From the NCBI GenBank assembly GCA_047967505.1, contig CM106541.1: DNA of 64,000 nt; one strand, given 5' to 3'. Made by a program: the position numbers and the translations under genes. Shown one piece after another: positions 21,509 to 32,400 of this stretch; the stretch's first letter is position 1; every line of letters begins with the position of its first letter. The notes under the pieces are model-generated. The model did no database searches. It was not told where the DNA came from and saw only the letters and a program-made list of their open reading frames with translations. This DNA is from Dipteris shenzhenensis (Eukaryota > Polypodiophyta > Polypodiopsida > Gleicheniales).

Positions 21509-21877
21509 ATTCTACCAAGGTTGAGTACAAATCAGCATGCTTTGCTTCTTGCGAGGCAGTGTGGTTGAGGAGGATTTTGGGGGACATGGGTGCATTGCAA
21601 AACAAGCCTACGCAGTTATCATGTGACAATCAGAGTTGCATGGCAATTTCAAAGAATCCTGTGTTCCACGCTCGCACAAAACACATTGAGATTCAATCAC
21701 TTTGTACGCGAGCTCATCATGGATGGAGAGGTCGACTTGGTGTACTGTCCGACTACAGAGAATGTTGCGGACATCTTCACGAAGGCTCTTGAAAGAGACT
21801 TGCTAGAGAGGCATCTTCATCGACTTGGCATTGGACCGAAAAAGTAAGTTCACTTGCGGATGGACATTGAGGGGGGG
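21509..21877 (+). pseudogene. Copia RNase H fragment inserted in chromovirus
   Basis: The open frame from 21499 reads VEYKSACFASCEAVWLRRIL, then QLSCDNQSCMAISKN and VFHARTKHIEI. After a frame change it reads VDLVYCPTTENVADIFTKAL and HLHRLGIGPKK. It is followed by a G7 polypurine tract at 21871-21877. It is the same family as the Copia at 4164-7090. Everything 5' of RNase H is missing. Confidence 0.85.
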
Positions 21878-22525
21878 TGTTAGATATCAATGCTCCACTC
21901 TCATGTAACTACACGGGAACCAGTTAACTCTACTTGTAAGCCCCCCATATGAGGAGAAGGCATTTGAGTAGCTCGGTTATCCGGTAGGTCTTGGTTTGGA
22001 CACTAGATGGGGGCCATGTGTGGCGTGATGGCTGGACGGAGTTGGCACACTGTCAACTAGGCTACATGCAAGTGTGGGAAGGCATCCCATGACTGACCGC
22101 ATTGAGGGTAGACGGAGCATTTCCCGAGGTATCCCGCTCTCGGGTTGCGGGGTCCGTTTGGAGCCTCAGATGATCCCGGATGGCTCTGGGCCGAACGGAT
22201 GCAGTAGGTCAGTTGCTCTATTTTGCGCACTAGTTCTATCGTGTGGTTGGTGGCCTATTTCGGGACCGATCCCCAGTCGACCGTTTTGGGCGGATTGGGT
22301 CGGTCATCCAATTGGGTCTAACCGACTATGACTGGTGGCTATATAAGAGCAAGCCCGTGAAGCCCATTTCATCACTGGCTACAGCAACCCTGATTCCTTA
22401 GCATCCAGCCTTCGTCCTCTACTGTTTTCAGCTCGCCATCGAAGCTTCTTTCACAGGAGTGTACGGTTGGAAGGCAGCGCCATCTATTGTATTAGTTCTA
22501 CAGTAATCAAATTTTCAATTCTTCA
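21878..22525 (+). repeat. Copia 3' LTR
   Basis: It begins TGTTAGATATCAATGC directly after the polypurine tract and ends near CAATTCTTCA, after which chromovirus Pol C-terminal codons resume. The first roughly 330 bp match the split LTR at 3979-4163 plus 1405-1550. A TATA-like TATATAAG occurs at about 22340, with CTACAGCAACCC after it. The length is about 648 bp. Confidence 0.8.
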
Positions 22526-22580
22526 TACTATCTGGTTTTCTCTGCGAACTCAGGAGTGAGTTCTTAGAGGAGGGGAAGTA

Positions 22581-23111
22581 TGTCATGTGCACGGATTGGT
22601 ATCTGATGTGTACTGGGTACACAAGACTAGCTTAGGTAGCCTAGGGAGGCTTAGGGCTAGGCAGGCTTGATTCTTGGGTTGAGTGGCAAGGGTACGAACT
22701 AGTTAGAGGTCTTTGCTATTTTTGGCGCATGGGGCCCGAATCTATATAAGGGGCCCAGAGGTGCAATTCTCAGGGAGCCGATGGGAGCAAGTCTTGTTCC
22801 TAGGTGCTAGGTCTGATCCTGGATTGAGTCACGGACGCGCGCTTGCATCATAGCGTAGCCCAAGGCCCAGCAACAGATCCCAGGCTTCACAGCACCACCT
22901 GGTGGTATGGGACACCAGGCTGGTTAGGATTTGGTTGGGAGTTCGTGCCAGTAGCTCAGCTCGTGGCTCGGAGGGGGCATCTCCTGATTCAGGATCGTAT
23001 CCCGTAGATGTCGTGGTTGGGTGGTGAGCAGCCTGTTTAGTTTCCTCACATTTGGTGTGTTCTTGTGTTTGCTTGTAGATCAGAGGTTTCAGGAGTGCTG
23101 GGGTCGTGTCA
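22581..23111 (+). repeat. Chromovirus 3' LTR
   Basis: The purine-rich tract GAGGAGGGGAAGTA precedes TGTCATGTGCACGG. The repeat parallels 37303-37824 in inverted orientation and similarity ends in both copies at GTGTCA, giving 531 bp here. A TATA-like CTATATAAGGGGCC lies at about 22742. The last Pol codons (AANS..VSS-stop pattern) lie just upstream. Confidence 0.8.
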
Positions 23112-23950
23112 CCGTAGGCCTCAGAAGAGTTTCTAGTTTTGGATGGTGGTGCATGGAGGCTTGCCCATCAGCCCCTAGTTTGGGTAGATGGTAGATGGTA
23201 GATGCCATTGTTGCATAAATAGACGATCCCACATTGTCCTTGGGGCTGCACAATAGCGCAGAGGATTTGGATGGGAGCCCTTTGGATTGGGGCTAGCACG
23301 CAGAGTGCGGCGAGACTTCACTTGGGGAATGGCTGTGTCGCTGACGGAGGGAGGTCATGCTTTCTTCATTGATCAGCCTCTCCAACCTACAGGATCTAGG
23401 GCCAGCAAGTTTTCAGGATAGAGGCACATGATGGGACGCCTCCTTCTTGCCTACGCCTTTGCCTTTTCCAAAATATAGTGTTTGGGAGATAGTGTCCAGC
23501 ATCGTTGCCTAAAACATTTGGGTTGCCCGCTGCATTTTGTTATAGGAGGCCATTAGGTTCTCCCGGAAGCCATCTCATCCCCATCTGGCGGGATATCATT
23601 TGCACCCTACACGCATCTGGGAGCGTGGGACTTCAAGATTTAGAGCAACCACCGAAAGGTGAGAGTATTTCTGCTAGGCCTTGCCTGCTTGTATCTTTTA
23701 TGTCATTACCGTACAAGGTATTCATTGGATGTATAGACCTGCATCCTAGTTGTTGTTAGCCCTTGTTCCAGAGACTCCCTAGGCAGTGAGCTGGATTCTC
23801 TAGAAATAGTCTGGTTTTTCTTGTGGTGGTTGTTTTTATTTCTTTTTTCCCCATAGTCATCACCTTCTGGATTGCTTGATTTGTATGGTTGGTTTTTTCA
23901 GGCATTAATAGTAGTGCTTTTCTTTGCGGGATAAAAAATTCCAAATGAGA
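23112..23950. other. Unassigned sequence between retroelements
   Basis: No motif is recognised. A short triple GGTAGATG repeat occurs near 23188-23205. The 84-codon frame at 23505-23759 lacks any family signature. Confidence 0.4.
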
Positions 23951-24900
23951 GCACCCTTTATGTTAAGAAAGAAGGGGTTGATTGTTTTATATGTCGATGA
24001 CATGCTACTCTTGGGTACAAATGTTGCAAAAATCGTAGATTTCAAGGCTGAATTATGGGAGACATTTGAAATGTCTGATTTGGGGTTGCTAGATTACTAC
24101 TTGGGCATTCACTTTTTGTAAGATGACAAAGGCATTGGTTTGTTGCAGTCCAAGTACATTGGGAAACTGCTTGAACGGTTTAGATTTCAGAATTGCAAGC
24201 CCATCTCAACTCTTATGAAGCCAGGGATGAAGCTGTCCATGCATGATGCCAGACTTTGTCATTGGTTTGTTGCAGTCCAAGTACATTGAGAAACTGCTTG
24301 AATGGTTTAGATTTCAGAATTGCAAGCCCATCTCAACTCCTATAGAGCCAGGGATGAAGCTGTCCATGCATGATGCCAGTGAACAGTTTGATGCCACCAT
24401 TTACAGCCAAGCTGTGGGATGCCTAATTTACTTGTGTAATACATGGCCAAATATTAAAATGTGCCGTATCCCAGGTGAGCAGATTTATGCATAGCCTAAA
24501 GACTTTACATTGGCAAGCTGTGAACCGGTGTTAAGATACCTGCAAGGTATTTGGTCTCAGGGTTTGCTATTTTCCAGGGCGGGAGAACTTGCTTTTACAT
24601 GCTTACAATGGATCTATTTGGGTTGAAGATTTTTATTTCTACCTTGGACATTCATGTATTTCTTGGCTGAGTAAGAAACATTCAATGGTTGCTGCCTCAT
24701 CTTGTGATGGCAGCTTTAGCTTTTACAACCACAATGGAATGTGTTTGTTGAGGCGTTTGTTGGTGGATCTACATGCATCATAGGAGGAGCCTACTCCAAT
24801 TGTCACTAAAAGTTAGAGTGCCATTGCCGTGGTGCTTAATTTTGTGTTAAATGCATGTACCAAACACATGAGATACATTATCACTACGTCAAGGAGTGGC
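23951..24900 (+). mobile_element. Degenerate Copia RT/RNase H remnant
   Basis: It opens at the RT catalytic block VLYVDDMLLLG, then DLGLLDYYLGIHFL, SKYIEKLLEWFRFQNCKPIS, GCLIYLCNTWPNIK and the RNase H CISWLSKKHSMVAASSC, ending with CTKHMRYII. A 127-bp tandem duplication (24133-24386), stops and frameshifts are present. Upstream RT blocks and LTRs are missing. The sequence is closer to the Copia at 16.97-19.13 kb than to the one at 4.2 kb. Confidence 0.8.
24133..24386. repeat. 127-bp tandem duplication inside Copia RT
   Basis: Copies 24133-24259 and 24260-24386 both start CATTGGTTTGTTGCAGTCC and run to the word GATGCCAG, with a few substitutions. The length is not a multiple of three, so the frame shifts between copies. 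Confidence 0.9.
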
Positions 24901-25620
24901 TACACATAGGGCTTGGTTTTCTGTCCAGAGTTGGAGTTGTTGGCTTGGCGGTTTTTTCTATTTTTTTTCTTTTTTGGCCTTCCACTTTGGCTGGTTGTGG
25001 AAAGTCTTGCATCCTTGTGTGTTAAGGTACTGTCATAGACCTTTGCAAAGTGGTTTGCTTGATCAAGTGCCTCTAATTTATGATGCCTGGTCTCAATTTG
25101 GTAGCCTTTTGGCAGACTAAGGAAATAGAGGCGAAGAGTCTGTTGGCTAAACCCATGGAATTTAGCCATGATCTTCTTGAACTCCTAAATAAAGGAATCC
25201 AAGGCTTCCCACTCTTATTGAGGTTTTGAAATTTCAAAAATTGTCAAACTCATTTGGCTCAGGTTGGAAATATTCGGTGAAGGTCTCATAGACTCGTTCT
25301 AGGTTGTAGGAGCAGAGGGCTTTTTCTTCAAATCCTGCCAGCAAGAAGGCCTTCCCTCAGAGATGCATCTCCATAAATGTAACATACATGTGGTTAGGAT
25401 AGTTGGTGATAGTAAAATGCGCTTCCCACGCACTCAACCAGCAGCACGCATCCTCTGGTGCACACTTCTTTTCTCTTGAACAAATTTCGGGTGAAAAGTT
25501 TGGCATCCCATCGTGTCAATGCTAGGATCACTTTGCAGCACAATAACTTGCTGTTGCGTAGTCTATACTTGCTAGAAAAGATTTTGCAGCTCTTGAGCAT
25601 CGATCTCGACAACCTACTGT
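24901..25620 (-). pseudogene. Possible Ty3-type Gag remnant
   Basis: The - strand translation in shifting frames gives LCSYNLERVYETFTEYF, PEPNEF, then LEALDQANHFAKVYDS, followed by a basic Lys/Arg-rich tract (RPKKKKNRKNR). The order of an acidic helical region and a basic tail resembles Gag C-termini. No zinc knuckle is visible, so this is weak. Confidence 0.3.
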
Positions 25621-28240
25621 TGTACCAGTGTGTACTTTGGATTTCATCTCATCCTTGAAAAGAGTAATTTTTAGCAAAATCAATCACAAAGATAATTGTG
25701 TTTTTAGGGAAATTGGCAACCTGAAGTGGTGTAGAAGGTCCAAGAGCATCTATGGGCTGTGCCCCTTCTCTAGGATTCATGTTGATTTTTATAAGCTGTC
25801 CCAAACAAGAGACAACAAAGATTCAATTAATATTGAGGACACATTCTCAAAAGTGTACATGTATGAATTCCAGAGAAGTTTTTAATAGAACATGAATTAG
25901 TCTATTTGTATGCATGCTACAACATATGCTTCTTCTGTCATGCAAAGTGAAATCTCAACGTACTTGAAGATATCCGCAAAAGAGGATGAAAAAGAAGAGA
26001 ATGCAAATGCAATAGCTCCTTTCTCAAGTAAAAACAAGCAAAATATGTGCTTCAGAAGGGAAAGAGGCTGGTGAAAATAAGATCCAAGGCTAACTTCTCG
26101 AACAAGGGATAGCAAAGGATAGATGAGTGTAGATTGTAGAGGGCAAACTCTTCAGGAAATTCTGTCAAGAGCAATCTGGTTTGGTTGATGTTGATGTGAG
26201 ACACGAGGCTAGACAGCTGCACGAAATAGCTGAGAACTGAAACTGAAACTGGCCTTCAGAAAACTGAAGGGCAGTAAACCTTAACTGACTCAGCATTCAC
26301 ACCATTTACAGCCACATTGTATCATTTCCAGCCACTTCCATTAATTAAACACCACTTAGAAACAACTTTGAAAAACACTGAAAGGAAGGCTAGAGTGCCC
26401 CTGCTCAATAACCAGACATAAATGCTTTGGTGCCCCTTTCGGTATTTATTTCATTCTTCAAAAATGGAATCTGCTTTACAACAAAGGCTCACCCTTGTAT
26501 TGTATTTCTTGCAACTCCACTGTCTGAGCCAACACTTGGCCTCAACCTGCATCCAGTTCCAGTGCACACACTAGTTTCCATCTGCCAGGGCTTAGGCGTT
26601 TTCCTGCTGTTTGTGTCCATTGCAAAGATGTCCAGGCATTCCACAAGGCATCCAACTTGCTACATAGGGTGGCAGTCCCACAAGCCAATGTCTAGCCTCT
26701 CATGGCGACATAGCATCAACATAGATGTTAAACTGCACATGTGACCTCAAAACAGGAAGAAATTCACACATTGCCCCTCTGGCACAAATCTAGGCACACC
26801 CTCTGTAATTGAGTGTCTGTCCACAGCCTGACTGTCCAAGAGGGAGTTTCCAACAACAAAAGAGCAACAACAAGCTTCCAAAAATAGCAAATGGAAAACC
26901 AAAGTGAGGGTCAGAATGACTGTACCTGCTGTCCTTGGAAGAGGGTCGAGCTCTACCCTCGCAGCTATCCCTTGTCTAGGCTCCAAGCAGTGCATAGTGA
27001 CCCTCAGTCATGAACCAGAGTAGCAAATGAAGAAGAATTCACCTCCCGAGGGCAATAGATCTAGAGCACAGGCTAGCAGGAGAAATGAGCAGCCAAAAGG
27101 GGAAGAGGGAACATGATGGGATGAGAGAAAGAGAACATGAGAATCACGGGCAGGAGAAAGAGACCGAACAGTTGGCAACCTGCCTCTGGGTGTGAGCAAT
27201 ATTCTCTTTCGTCGTGAGCATGGAGATTTGGCTAGTTGTCCGAAGTGTGGGGAACAACGATATAGAGATTGTACGATCAGCCGTATAATAGTCTGTGCAG
27301 TCTGGAAAATCTTTTCATACAGCCAGCAAATTGTGAAGTCACCTCGGGATGCGCACATTTGAGTTCCGTACAGCTTTTGGGGTGTCTCGATATGCATGCC
27401 ACACTTCTGTACACTCCTCCAGATGAAACTTGAAAGACATCAATCCGTATAGTCAACCGTACAGTCCGTACAGAAAGTAGCCAAGAAAATAATTGGGATG
27501 CATGCAACCTTGCTTTGCGAGCCAGCCGCCTCGGAATGCGTGATGAAAAAAAATCCCGTGCAGATTTCTTCCTTCACGTAACTCTCCAAGGTGCCAACAA
27601 AGTCTAAGGGTAGAGAGAGAAAAAGCAACGAGAGAGAGAAAGTCAACACCTGGAACCACATCCACACTTCGGACTTCCACGTGGCTCATTAAAGTCTCTA
27701 ACCCTCCCACCAATGACACACTTTGGGTTCCCTTGGCCTAACTTTATAACCCCTCTAAACCTTGCCTTGCCCCTAGCATTTGGGCCTAGTTGTCCTCGTG
27801 ACAGAAACAGGGAAGGCGTGAATTAGATAGAGGTGGCCAGCAATTCTCAAAAGCACATGCAGGGGTCGCATGTAGAGAAAGAGGGTTTTGGCACATGCAT
27901 AAAAGCCACGTAGCTCAATGAAGTGTAGGGGCAGTCTTTATGGCTTAAAGTCCTCGAAAAGTACTCCTAAAATTACTTTTAGAACTTTACATAGGTGTTA
28001 GAAAAGGAAAGCAAGTACTAGTACTTAGGGTGGTTTGTCAATGTTGCACATCTTGGATTTTCAGAAATCAATTTATCTACCTACTCATGTGAAAGGCATA
28101 TTGCGATAATTCTTTCTATCTTAAGTTGCCCTATCAGCTAGATTTAGATGCTCATTTGGGAGAGACTAAAATGAAATCGTTTAGACTTCACAAGCAGTTG
28201 TAGCTTGAATGAAGAATTTTTGGACTACTTTTTGATTAGC
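25621..28240. other. Long intergenic region, no gene recognised
   Basis: Open frames on the - strand between 26747 and 27719 overlap each other and show no motif. A cluster of CCGTATA and CCGTACAG words occurs at 27250-27475. The stretch lies upstream of the copper-chaperone gene and may contain its promoter and a non-coding 5' exon, but none was identified. Confidence 0.4.
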
Positions 28241-28266
28241 CTTCTCCTTCAGTGCTAGCCTTCGTC

Positions 28267-28311
28267 ATGGCTGAGTCTGCCCTTCACCTCCGGAGTGCCG
28301 ACAGAAACTCA
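28267..28311 (+). other. Candidate upstream coding exon of HCC1 (speculative)
   Basis: An ATG in a good plant context (CGTCATGGCT) opens MAESALHLRSADRNS. A GTACGA at 28312 would be a phase-0 donor, matching the phase-0 acceptor at 29274. The peptide is basic and Ser-rich, as targeting peptides are. The donor is weak and nothing else supports the exon; the open frame itself continues to about 28374. Confidence 0.25.
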
Positions 28312-29274
28312 GTACGAAGACTTTGTATAAATGGATGCTTAAGTATGCGTGGGTGTGTGGATGTGTATGTGTGAGAGCATATTTTATACTATGGTCTACA
28401 CCCACTGTTGGGCGCTGATGACATCAATGGGGATGTCATAGTAGCTAGTCCCTGCTATGCGTGATGGAGTTTATGGTTTTCAATCTTATGAGTGACTATC
28501 GTGAGATTGAAACTGCACTATGTTGTATTTTTAGAGGATGAGTTTGGGAATGTTTCTGGATTCATCTAGGTATATGCTTGACAATTCAAGATATTCCTCA
28601 TATTTCAAATATATTGTAAATGCAAGGTTGATCCCTAGAAATCGGACAAGATTGCCATTGTTAGTTGAGCTGTGTTGCAATGGGTTGATGTGAACTTATG
28701 TTTAAAAAAGATAGGACTGGATTGTGATGGCATACCATGTTTGCAGTTGCTGAGATATAAAAATTAGGGAGATGTAAATTTGACTAATGATGTTGCATAT
28801 TTCAATACTAGTGTGTGTCACCTCCTGCATATGCAAATGTTGAGAATTCCATATCAGTGTCACAATATTGGTCATGTTGAATATACCTTTTGGAATGTGC
28901 TTCTAACAGACTTGGGCATAATTTCTAGTTGAGAATGTTAAAAATATTGAGAATTCCATACTAGTGTCACAATCAAATTACTGATGGAATGTACCTTTTG
29001 AAAGATGCTCCTAATATATCTTGCAGGCTAAATCTTTGTAGTGGTCCCTCTTGGTTTTGAAGACAAATACATGTTTTTTTTTCGTTTTTAATCTAGGATC
29101 TTGTGGAAGAAGCTAACGTAGTGCCCTGACAGTTTTTAATTTCTCTGAATTTGTATTGCCTACAGAAAAAGCCCACAGTATATTGAATTTGCTTGTAATC
29201 ATTTTGCTGTGCATACATTATAAGGTAAATGTTCTGAAGATTCTAATGGTGCTGTTTATGTGGCCTTGATACAG

Positions 29275-29463
29275 GATGCACATAAACTTTGTTTTGTTAT
29301 GAGGTTTGCGTCAGCATTTCACAGTTCTAGAAGATGCTTGGCAACAAACATTGGAGAGAATGCAGAGAATCCTAGCGCACATGACACAGCAGAACAAAGT
29401 GCTAACAAGACCTCAGAAAGCCCACCTGGACCCCCTCCAGATGCAAGGACTATTAGAGGAAGT
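29275..29463 (+). CDS. HCC1: HCC1 exon with presequence and linker (first certain coding exon)
   Basis: The ATG at 29299 opens a basic, Ser-rich mitochondrial targeting-like peptide. The frame runs to RTIRGS, and the donor GTGAGT at 29464 follows a complete codon. An acceptor-like ATACAG ends at 29274, and the frame stays open through it. Translation may therefore begin in an earlier exon, with 29275-29298 coding, or this ATG may be the start after a spliced leader. Confidence 0.8.
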
Positions 29464-32400
29464 GTGAGTGATGTACTTACTGTATCACTAATCTTCCACA
29501 TATCTTTGAATGGAATGTAAGGTGAGTGCATTATGCTGGACGAATATACATATAGACCAACTTTTCCTAACTAAGTTGTCAACACATCTGGACAAAAGGA
29601 ACTCGTTTTCCTAATTGACAAAGCTATGTTGACCTGCCTTGATCTTCATGGTACCAGCAAAGACATACTACATTCTTTGTATTTGGGGCTGCAAGTGCTA
29701 GCTTAAAGGTGTCCTTTGGATGATGCTTTTAAGTTTTTTCTTATGTGTGAGATCCCCTGCAATACTGGGGTTTCTAGAAGCCCTATTTTATTGTTTTGGT
29801 TATTAGTTTGTGTTATCAATCTCTTCTGGTTGTGCTTTCAAGGGCCTTGGATGCTGCCTTACAAAATTTACAATCTTAATTCAAGTGCAAAAAAATATCT
29901 CCACCTCTAGCATGCTAACTTGACACACATACTTTATCAGGCCATGCTGGCTTCAAAGAAAAGAGGAAAAATCAAGTCGAGTTCATGGCAGTGAAACAAT
30001 AAGTCAAACTCAGATTGGCAACAAAGTGAACATACACTTTTCAACCTAAGCCAAGCTTGTTTTATCTTGCAAGTAGGAAATGTGGGAGTGTATGCAATCT
30101 CATACTCTGGATTTCACTAATAGCTTACCTGATATTACTTTAATGGAATGAGCCTAGTTGATTGATAGAATGCATGAATCTTGATGTGCAGCAGTTTAAG
30201 CTGTTTGTGTTAAGAGCATACTTTAAGTGAGGGATTTTTAAATATGATACATAGTAGAACTCAGACACAAAACTGGTCAATGATTTAATCAGGTGGTAGG
30301 GGTAATTGTTAGCACTTAGCCCTGGTATGGCCTTGTAGGCTAGTCTTAGTTTGACTTCATTGGTCAACCATATGGTTAACTTCGGGGCCACATAAGCCAC
30401 CCCTTTGTACTTCTCATTATCGATTCGCAAGTACTCACGTTTGCTTCAGCTTGTTTGCACTCCACTCCCATTCCATTGCTTCCTGCACCCAACAGTGGTA
30501 TCTTGCTCCTCCTTGCCTCCCCTCGTGTTCAGCCATTGCTCCTACTTGCCATTTTGCTCCAGCTCAGTCGAATGCCTCATTTCGTCGCTAGAAACCTGTT
30601 TGCTAAGTAGAAAAATAGTCCAACGGCTGTTTTTTGACTTTTTGAGGTTCGATTTCAATGTTTTTACTTGACGGATGCCAGGCCACCTTTTGGCTCTCAG
30701 TTTTCTACTTCCACGCAGGCTGAGCCGTCTATACTGGGCCGACCTATGGGTATGCGCATCCGTTCAGTACTGCACCCGTGAGTATGTCGGATGTGGTTTT
30801 GGGTTGCAGCGTAACTAGGAAAGAGGTCAGCTCTCGTCTCAGGCTTTTATTGTGCCGTCTTTTCAAAGGGATGCCTTTGGGAGGCAGACTTAGCCAGGAG
30901 TGCATGCTTCTATGGCTCTGACAGTGAACACTTTTTGCTAGACGCAGCCTGTGCATTAGTAGGCGGTTGGGGTTTCTATGTAGCAGAATGCTGGAAATGG
31001 GTAGCAATTGACCACTGATGATATGCTTTTAGATGCCTTACGCTCTTACCGGGCTTTGCCTGAGGATGTGCATGATGAGATGCCTTTTACCCAAAGGCAG
31101 CTCCCATATTTTTGGAGTTATAGGTGCCTTGGGTCTACTACCACGTGGCAAGTTGCCATGTGGCACTTGCATGTAGCCAACTCCAAGAGGTTCTGATTCG
31201 ATCGGAACATAGGAAGCACCTAGGATTGGCTAGTCGGGGGGAGAGATCGGCAGTGAACACAAGAGCTCACACACGGAAACGTACGGGGCCTTCACGGTAT
31301 GTATATGGCATCGTACAGAAGCACAAGCGCATGAGTACGTCTCTCCAACATATGGACGCCTGTTCGGTACTATACGGTCGTTCAAAAGGTAGCTGTGGTT
31401 GTATGGCTTGCTCACGGGCTAATTCACGTGCATGTATAGAGGGTTCACGCTTGTGTATGGGTTGTTGTATGAAGACCTATGCGTATGCTTGGTGTAGGGA
31501 TTGTGGGTATGAACAGTCACGTGGGTGTACGAATTATGTTTGCGTACGTGTATGGAATTTATTCGCTTGTATAAAGGCTTTGTATGGGCCACATAGGCGC
31601 TGTGTACAGCTGATGCAAGACACTTGTAGGACACTCACCTGAAGGTACGACTGTACGAAAGGCCACACTTGTGTATGGGCAGCCTTGAGTGGGGACGTAC
31701 GCATGCCTTCTTGCTGTCTTGTATAGCCTTGGAGTGGGCTGCTCTCAGGCAGAGTTTGGCCTTTATTTGGGTGGCAACTTTTGTGCTAGTGCAGAGGGTT
31801 AATTTGTTGTAGCACCCCCACGTAAGAGGTGAGGGATTCAGTATTTTGTCGCAATTTTCCCAGAATGCCTCCTGGAGAGATCTCACCGTTACCAGTAGCA
31901 CGTTGAGTAAACCGCCCTACGAAGCCACCTCCTCGGGTGTGGACGAAAGAGTATCTGGCTCCTTTGTCGGGGCCACTAGGGACAAACTCTCTTCTTTGAC
32001 CTCCACTTCCTCCTTGGGCACCAACAGGGGGTCCCTGTTGATGTGCATAAGCTCGTGTATGAGCGGGAAATATTGCCTTAGACTTGGCTGGTCAGGTTTG
32101 CAATCACCCATTGTTTTGGATGCATCAGTGTCTTGGGAAGTACTTCTAGCAAGCAGAGGGATTGTGTGATTCAAAGAGAATTGCTAGTAACAGTTTTGAG
32201 GTATATGCAAGTACTCGAGATGGTTGTGGATGCCTATTTCTTGGAGTGGTGAAAGCAGATCCCAGCAGGGCTGAAGCATGGGTTAATGATGCCAAAGCTT
32301 TTGGCAGGTATCTTGTTTCGTGTAGAAACATACCTTTAGTTTCCCGAGGAGGTGGGCCACATGCAGGTAGTGGATTTTGGTAGAGGGCACATGTTTAGTA

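Noticed and set aside
26747-27719. Several overlapping 75-129-codon open frames on the - strand
   Set aside because: They overlap one another in different frames, with no recognised domain and no splice pattern joining them.
30405-30671. 88-codon frame near the start of an HCC1 intron as an alternative exon
   Set aside because: It does not match the SCO family and is not needed: the exons on either side join in phase without it.
31124-31642. 172-codon open frame on the + strand inside an HCC1 intron
   Set aside because: No recognisable motif, unusual Cys/Arg/Met composition from GTAC/TATG-rich DNA, and overlapping frames on the other strand.
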